64,000 nucleotides of DNA, taken from an uncultured Alcanivorax sp. (GTDB lineage Bacteria; Pseudomonadota; Gammaproteobacteria; Pseudomonadales; Alcanivoracaceae). The position numbers were made by a program, and so were the translations under genes. Position 1 is the first letter of the stretch. Every line of letters starts with the position of its first letter. The stretch spans positions 21,420 to 85,419 of the forward strand of contig CAJXLA010000002.1 of assembly GCA_913055795.1 (NCBI GenBank), read 5' to 3'. The notes below the pieces were generated by a model. That model was given only the letters and a program-made list of their open reading frames with translations. It searched no databases and was not told the origin of the DNA. This document shows positions 62,101-64,000 of the stretch, piece after piece.

Positions 62101-63032
62101 CCCTGGCCGAGGGCACGGACCTGGCTGAACTCAAGGAGCGCTTCGCCGATCAGGCCCGCGAAGCCGTGGCGGAGGACGCCCAGGCGGAAACCATTGCCGG
62201 TACGGACTGGTGCTTCGACACCCTGCCGCCCACGCGGGAAGTGGAGCGCGGCGGCGTGACCCTGCGCCTCTATCCGGGCCTGCAGGACCGGGGCCGGGAT
62301 GTGGCCCTGGAGTATTTTGCAGACGCGCCCGAGGCGGACTGGCATCACCACTGGGGCGTGGCCCGCCTCTTGCTGCTGCGCCTGCCGGATCAGACCCGAG
62401 AGCTGCGCGGCAAGATCAAGCGCCTGCCGGGTTTCCAGAAGGCGGCCGGCGATTTCAGCGAGCTCACCGAGGAGGCCCTGCTGCGCCTGGCCGCGGATCA
62501 TTTCGGCGCCGGCGACGGCATCCGTGATGATCAGGCTTTCCATGCCGCGTTGTCTCGTCACCGGAGCAATTTCGTGCAGCAAGCGGAACAGCGCCTTCAG
62601 GCCTGGTCACAGTGGCTGGTGGACTACCGGCGCATCCGTGCCCGGCTGGACAAGGATTTTCCGCTCGCCTGGGCCCATGCCCACCGGGATCTCAAGGTGC
62701 AGCTGGGCGAACTCTTTCATCCCGGGTTTCTGCTGGATGTGCCCGGTGAATGGCTGCAGCGCTATCCGCGCTATCTGGAGGCCATCGATCAGCGCCTGGA
62801 GCGTCTGGGCGGGCGCATTGGGCAGGACCGCGCCGCCGTGGCCGAGCTGGAAGGTTTCCGCGAGCAGTACCAGCGCCGCGCCGGCGACCGCCCCCTGTGG
62901 CAGCAGCCCGAACCCCTGGTCACCTTCCGCTTCATGCTGGAAGAATACCGCGTGAGCCTGTTCGCCCAGCAGCTGGGTACGAAGGTATCGGTTTCGCCCA
63001 AGCGCCTGCGCAAGCAGTGGGAGCTGTGCTGA
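59181..63032 (+). CDS. hrpA: ATP-dependent RNA helicase HrpA
   Basis: HrpA is a DEAH-box helicase linked to mRNA processing and rescue of collided ribosomes. The protein has 1283 residues, against 1300 in E. coli. Walker A is GETGSGKTT (96-104) and the DEAH box is at 193-196. TSATID, TNVAETSLTVPGIRYVID and QRAGRCGR are motifs III, V and VI. A long C-terminal DUF3418-type region ends in KVSVSPKRLRKQWE. The ATGA overlap with the upstream peptidase gene suggests co-translation. Confidence 0.97.
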   Translation: MSEPAEPTSLEALRARLDACMASDRHALRRRIQGLEKRYSDKGLRAVAQDLEASIARRERREQIQPVLEWPELPVVDHLEELRRVVNENQIVIVAGETGSGKTTQLPKLCLELGRGRAARIGHTQPRRLAARSVAQRLAEEVHTPLGDQVGFKVRFQDQVSEDSLVKIMTDGMLLTEMQGDRFLNQYDTLIIDEAHERSLNIDFLLGYLKKLLPRRPDLKVIITSATIDEERFAQHFGDAPVVRVSGRTHPVEVEYRPPADDGDADLARQIENVLLEIEALEREEGRPRARDVLVFLTGERDIREVHHHLKKCGFPDTEFLPLYARLSRSEQNRVFQSHRGRRVVLSTNVAETSLTVPGIRYVIDAGKARISRYSVHSKVQRLPEEPISRASADQRAGRCGRIMPGICYRLYSEEDYHSRPEYTDPEIRRTNLASVILSMADLQLGRVEDFPFIDPPDGRLIRDGYRLLEELGAMGDKRKVTKLGRRLAKLPVDPKLGRMLLAASDKGVLEPALVVVSALSVQDPRERPPEKQQQADQAHQPFTDKDSDFAFFLNLWAWAEEQRQQLSRNQLEKAFKRNFLSPLRMREWRDTHRQLRLLCKDLKLNPGGTGDYEKLHRALLTGLLGQVVRKTDDGDWLSTRNRKPVIWPGSAVVKTKQKWLMAAELVETSRLFARTVAVIKPEWVEAEGAHLLKRQYYEPHWSKKRGCVLAKEEVSLFGLVVAAGRRVHYGPVDPELAREIMIREGLVAGEVRDKPAFLEHNEQKIRELEDYEHKLRRRDILAGEEEQVAFYSEHLPEGLYTLTGLLDWYRNKATQAEREALEMSEDFLLARTPDLDEDAYPDTLTLDGLTLPVEYHFDPQAGRDGATLRVPVEVLNQVPEPALAWLVPGLLREKLETLLRGLPKARRRHFVPVPDFVQALMETLTPGAESLLPALTRELQRMTGVRVEQEEWPVDELPAHLRFHVRVVDGDETLAEGTDLAELKERFADQAREAVAEDAQAETIAGTDWCFDTLPPTREVERGGVTLRLYPGLQDRGRDVALEYFADAPEADWHHHWGVARLLLLRLPDQTRELRGKIKRLPGFQKAAGDFSELTEEALLRLAADHFGAGDGIRDDQAFHAALSRHRSNFVQQAEQRLQAWSQWLVDYRRIRARLDKDFPLAWAHAHRDLKVQLGELFHPGFLLDVPGEWLQRYPRYLEAIDQRLERLGGRIGQDRAAVAELEGFREQYQRRAGDRPLWQQPEPLVTFRFMLEEYRVSLFAQQLGTKVSVSPKRLRKQWELC

Positions 63033-63098
63033 GCGTCACAGTGCGCTGGATGCTACAATCCGCTCGCCCTGATTTCGGGAAAAGGTAGTCCGGGACCC

Positions 63099-63677
63099 AT
63101 GAAAGTTGAACTGGCCGCCACCACACGGCTGCCCACGCCCTTCGGCGAATTCACCCTTCAGGGGTTTGTCGAGGATGATGGCGCCGAGCACGTCGCGCTT
63201 ACCCTGGGGGACGTCACCGGCGACGAACCCGTGCTGGCGCGCGTGCACTCGGAATGTCTGACCGGCGACGCCCTGTTCAGCCAGCGCTGCGACTGCGGCC
63301 CCCAGCTGGAAGCCGCCCTGGAGCGCATTCACGAGGAAGGCCGGGGCGTGCTGGTCTATCTGCGCCAGGAAGGCCGGGGCATCGGCCTGATCAACAAGCT
63401 CCGCGCCTATGCGGAACAGGACAAGGGCGCCGATACGGTCGAGGCCAACGAAATGCTGGGCTTTCTCCCGGACGCGCGCAACTACGAAGTGGCCGCCGAT
63501 ATCCTCAAGGCATTGAAGGTGGCGCCGCTACGGTTGATGACCAATAACCCGGAAAAGGTGCGCTCGCTGGAGGAATACGGCATCACCATCAGCGAGCGCC
63601 TGCCCCACAAGGTCGCCGCCACCGACCACAACCGCCATTATCTGTTTACCAAGCAGGAAAAGTTCGGGCATTTATAA
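63099..63677 (+). CDS. ribA: GTP cyclohydrolase II
   Basis: RibA converts GTP to the pyrimidine precursor of riboflavin. The protein has 192 residues. The zinc site is C-x10-C-x-C in [16 protein letters not shown]. The catalytic segment is [22 protein letters not shown] and the GTP-binding part is [43 protein letters not shown] is typical of stand-alone RibA. A TACAAT at 63054 may be its -10, with no good -35. The TAA stop leads straight into heptad repeat 5. No FMN riboswitch is seen upstream. Confidence 0.96.
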   Translation: MKVELAATTRLPTPFGEFTLQGFVEDDGAEHVALTLGDVTGDEPVLARVHSECLTGDALFSQRCDCGPQLEAALERIHEEGRGVLVYLRQEGRGIGLINKLRAYAEQDKGADTVEANEMLGFLPDARNYEVAADILKALKVAPLRLMTNNPEKVRSLEEYGITISERLPHKVAATDHNRHYLFTKQEKFGHL

Positions 63678-63726
63678 GACGAAAGACGAAAGACGAAAGA
63701 CGAAAGCCGAAAGCCGAAAGAAGAAA
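63678..63726. repeat. heptad repeat 5, single arm after ribA
   Basis: GACGAAA four times in perfect tandem (63678-63705), GCCGAAA twice, GAAGAAA, starting at the first base after the ribA stop. No opposite arm or core hairpin is visible before 63762. Part of the 323-bp gene-free gap 63678-64000, which holds four kinds of repeat and nothing else I can support. Confidence 0.85.
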
Positions 63727-63761
63727 GCGAGCAGACTGATAGCACGGCGGTGGCTGCAGGT

Positions 63762-63856
63762 GGTTCCTCCCCTGGCAAGGGAGGCCAGGAGGGGTCGAGT
63801 TCCAGAGCTTCTGCCTGTGTGACCCCCTCTAACTCCCCCTTGCCAGGGGGAGAACC
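63762..63856. repeat. inverted repeat with 35-36 bp arms
   Basis: Left arm 63762-63796 begins GGTTCCTCCCCTGGCAAGGG. Right arm 63821-63856 is its reverse complement with several mismatches (CCCCCTTGCCAGGGGGAGAA). A 24-nt loop separates them. The inner CCTGGCAAGGG / CCCTTGCCAGG part is itself near-palindromic. Typical of dispersed intergenic repeats; possible terminator for ribA. Confidence 0.7.
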
Positions 63857-63893
63857 GGAGGCGGGTATCAGGTGGCAACCCAGCCCCAAAAAT

Positions 63894-63925
63894 ATAACCA
63901 CAGAGATCACGGAGAACACAGAGCT
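63894..63925. repeat. short CACAGAG-type tandem repeat
   Basis: ACCACAGAGATCACGGAGAA followed by CACAGAG: three degenerate units of about 9 bp (CACAGAGAT, CACGGAGAA, CACAGAGCT). It sits between the inverted repeat and the last palindromic element. Confidence 0.5.
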
Positions 63926-64000
63926 TAACAGGCTGTTGAAAAACCCCTTGCGCGCTCAGGCTTTCAGGCTGGTGCGCAATCGAGGCGCCCTTTTGAAGGC
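63926..64000. repeat. TAGCAGG-family palindromic element, copy I (cut by window end)
   Basis: Begins TAACAGGCTGTTGAAAAACC and continues CCTTGCGCGCTCAGGC, TTTCAGGCTGGTGCGC, AATCGAGGCGCCC, which is the reversed inner sequence of copy H. The right half lies beyond the window. Confidence 0.8.

Noticed and set aside
63033-63098. FMN riboswitch before ribA
   Set aside because: The gap is only 66 bp and lacks the conserved RFN stems; only a possible TACAAT -10 is seen.

Overview
The window is a chromosomal segment of a GC-rich gammaproteobacterium. No ribosomal RNA, prophage, CRISPR array or intact insertion sequence is visible. The gene orders are classic gammaproteobacterial ones: tRNAs-tig-clpP-clpX-lon-hupB-ppiD; yciB-yciI divergent from rnm-yciO-trpS-scpA-scpB-rluB; and ccoNOQP-ccoGHIS-(TauE/SafE)-hemN-fnr. 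The Mrp-type antiporter operon and the cbb3 oxidase fit a halo- or alkali-tolerant, respiratory member of the Chromatiales/Ectothiorhodospiraceae area. That placement is an inference from gene content, not a phylogeny.

Layout. Positions 1-2.2 kb hold the 3' part of glnS converging on folD. 2.3-2.7 kb is a Pro-Arg-His tRNA operon. 2.8-11.5 kb is the protein quality-control block (tig, clpP, clpX, lon, hupB, ppiD). 11.5-17.2 kb holds copD-like, gdhA, an EthA-like flavin monooxygenase, an SH3/coiled-coil envelope protein and yciI-yciB. 17.4-23.0 kb is rnm, yciO, trpS, scpA, scpB, rluB. 23.2-30.1 kb is a mixed block: membrane methyltransferase-like protein, DCC protein, rsmE, a MoxR/CoxE-like AAA-VWA pair, an orphan protein, a DUF1499 lipoprotein and a ParD-like/zeta toxin-antitoxin pair. 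30.2-37.8 kb is a nine-gene Mrp/Mbh-type antiporter operon followed by a yjdF-like gene. 37.9-50.9 kb, all on the minus strand, holds two accessory genes, fnr, hemN and the complete cbb3 oxidase structural and assembly cluster. 51-64 kb holds an amidoligase/glutamine-amidotransferase pair, a yqaA-like gene, an SDR gene, a fatty acid hydroxylase-like gene, a two-sensor MltF-like transglycosylase, an M61 peptidase, hrpA and ribA.

How the genes work together. The ccoN and hemN promoters each carry an FNR-type palindrome at class II spacing from a -10 element, and fnr lies just downstream of hemN, so oxygen sensing, heme synthesis and the microaerobic oxidase form one regulatory unit. The antiporter operon would couple respiratory proton-motive force to cation exchange. 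The clp/lon block handles folding and proteolysis.

The least ordinary material is intergenic. One repeat family (ends TAGCAGGCTGTTGAA, 75-182 bp palindromic units) has five full copies, one copy cut by the window end, and four single ends. In four genes its TA(G) end supplies the stop codon, and one copy forms the predicted 5' leader of hemN. A second family consists of 7-bp tandem repeats that start at stop codons and flank GC-rich hairpins at several loci. Other points of interest are the split/fused MrpA architecture with an antiporter paralogue lacking the usual TM5 glutamate, the amidoligase-amidotransferase pair, and the duplicated sensor domain in MltF. Start codons were chosen by ribosome-binding-site position and family length. 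Nothing here was checked by database search.
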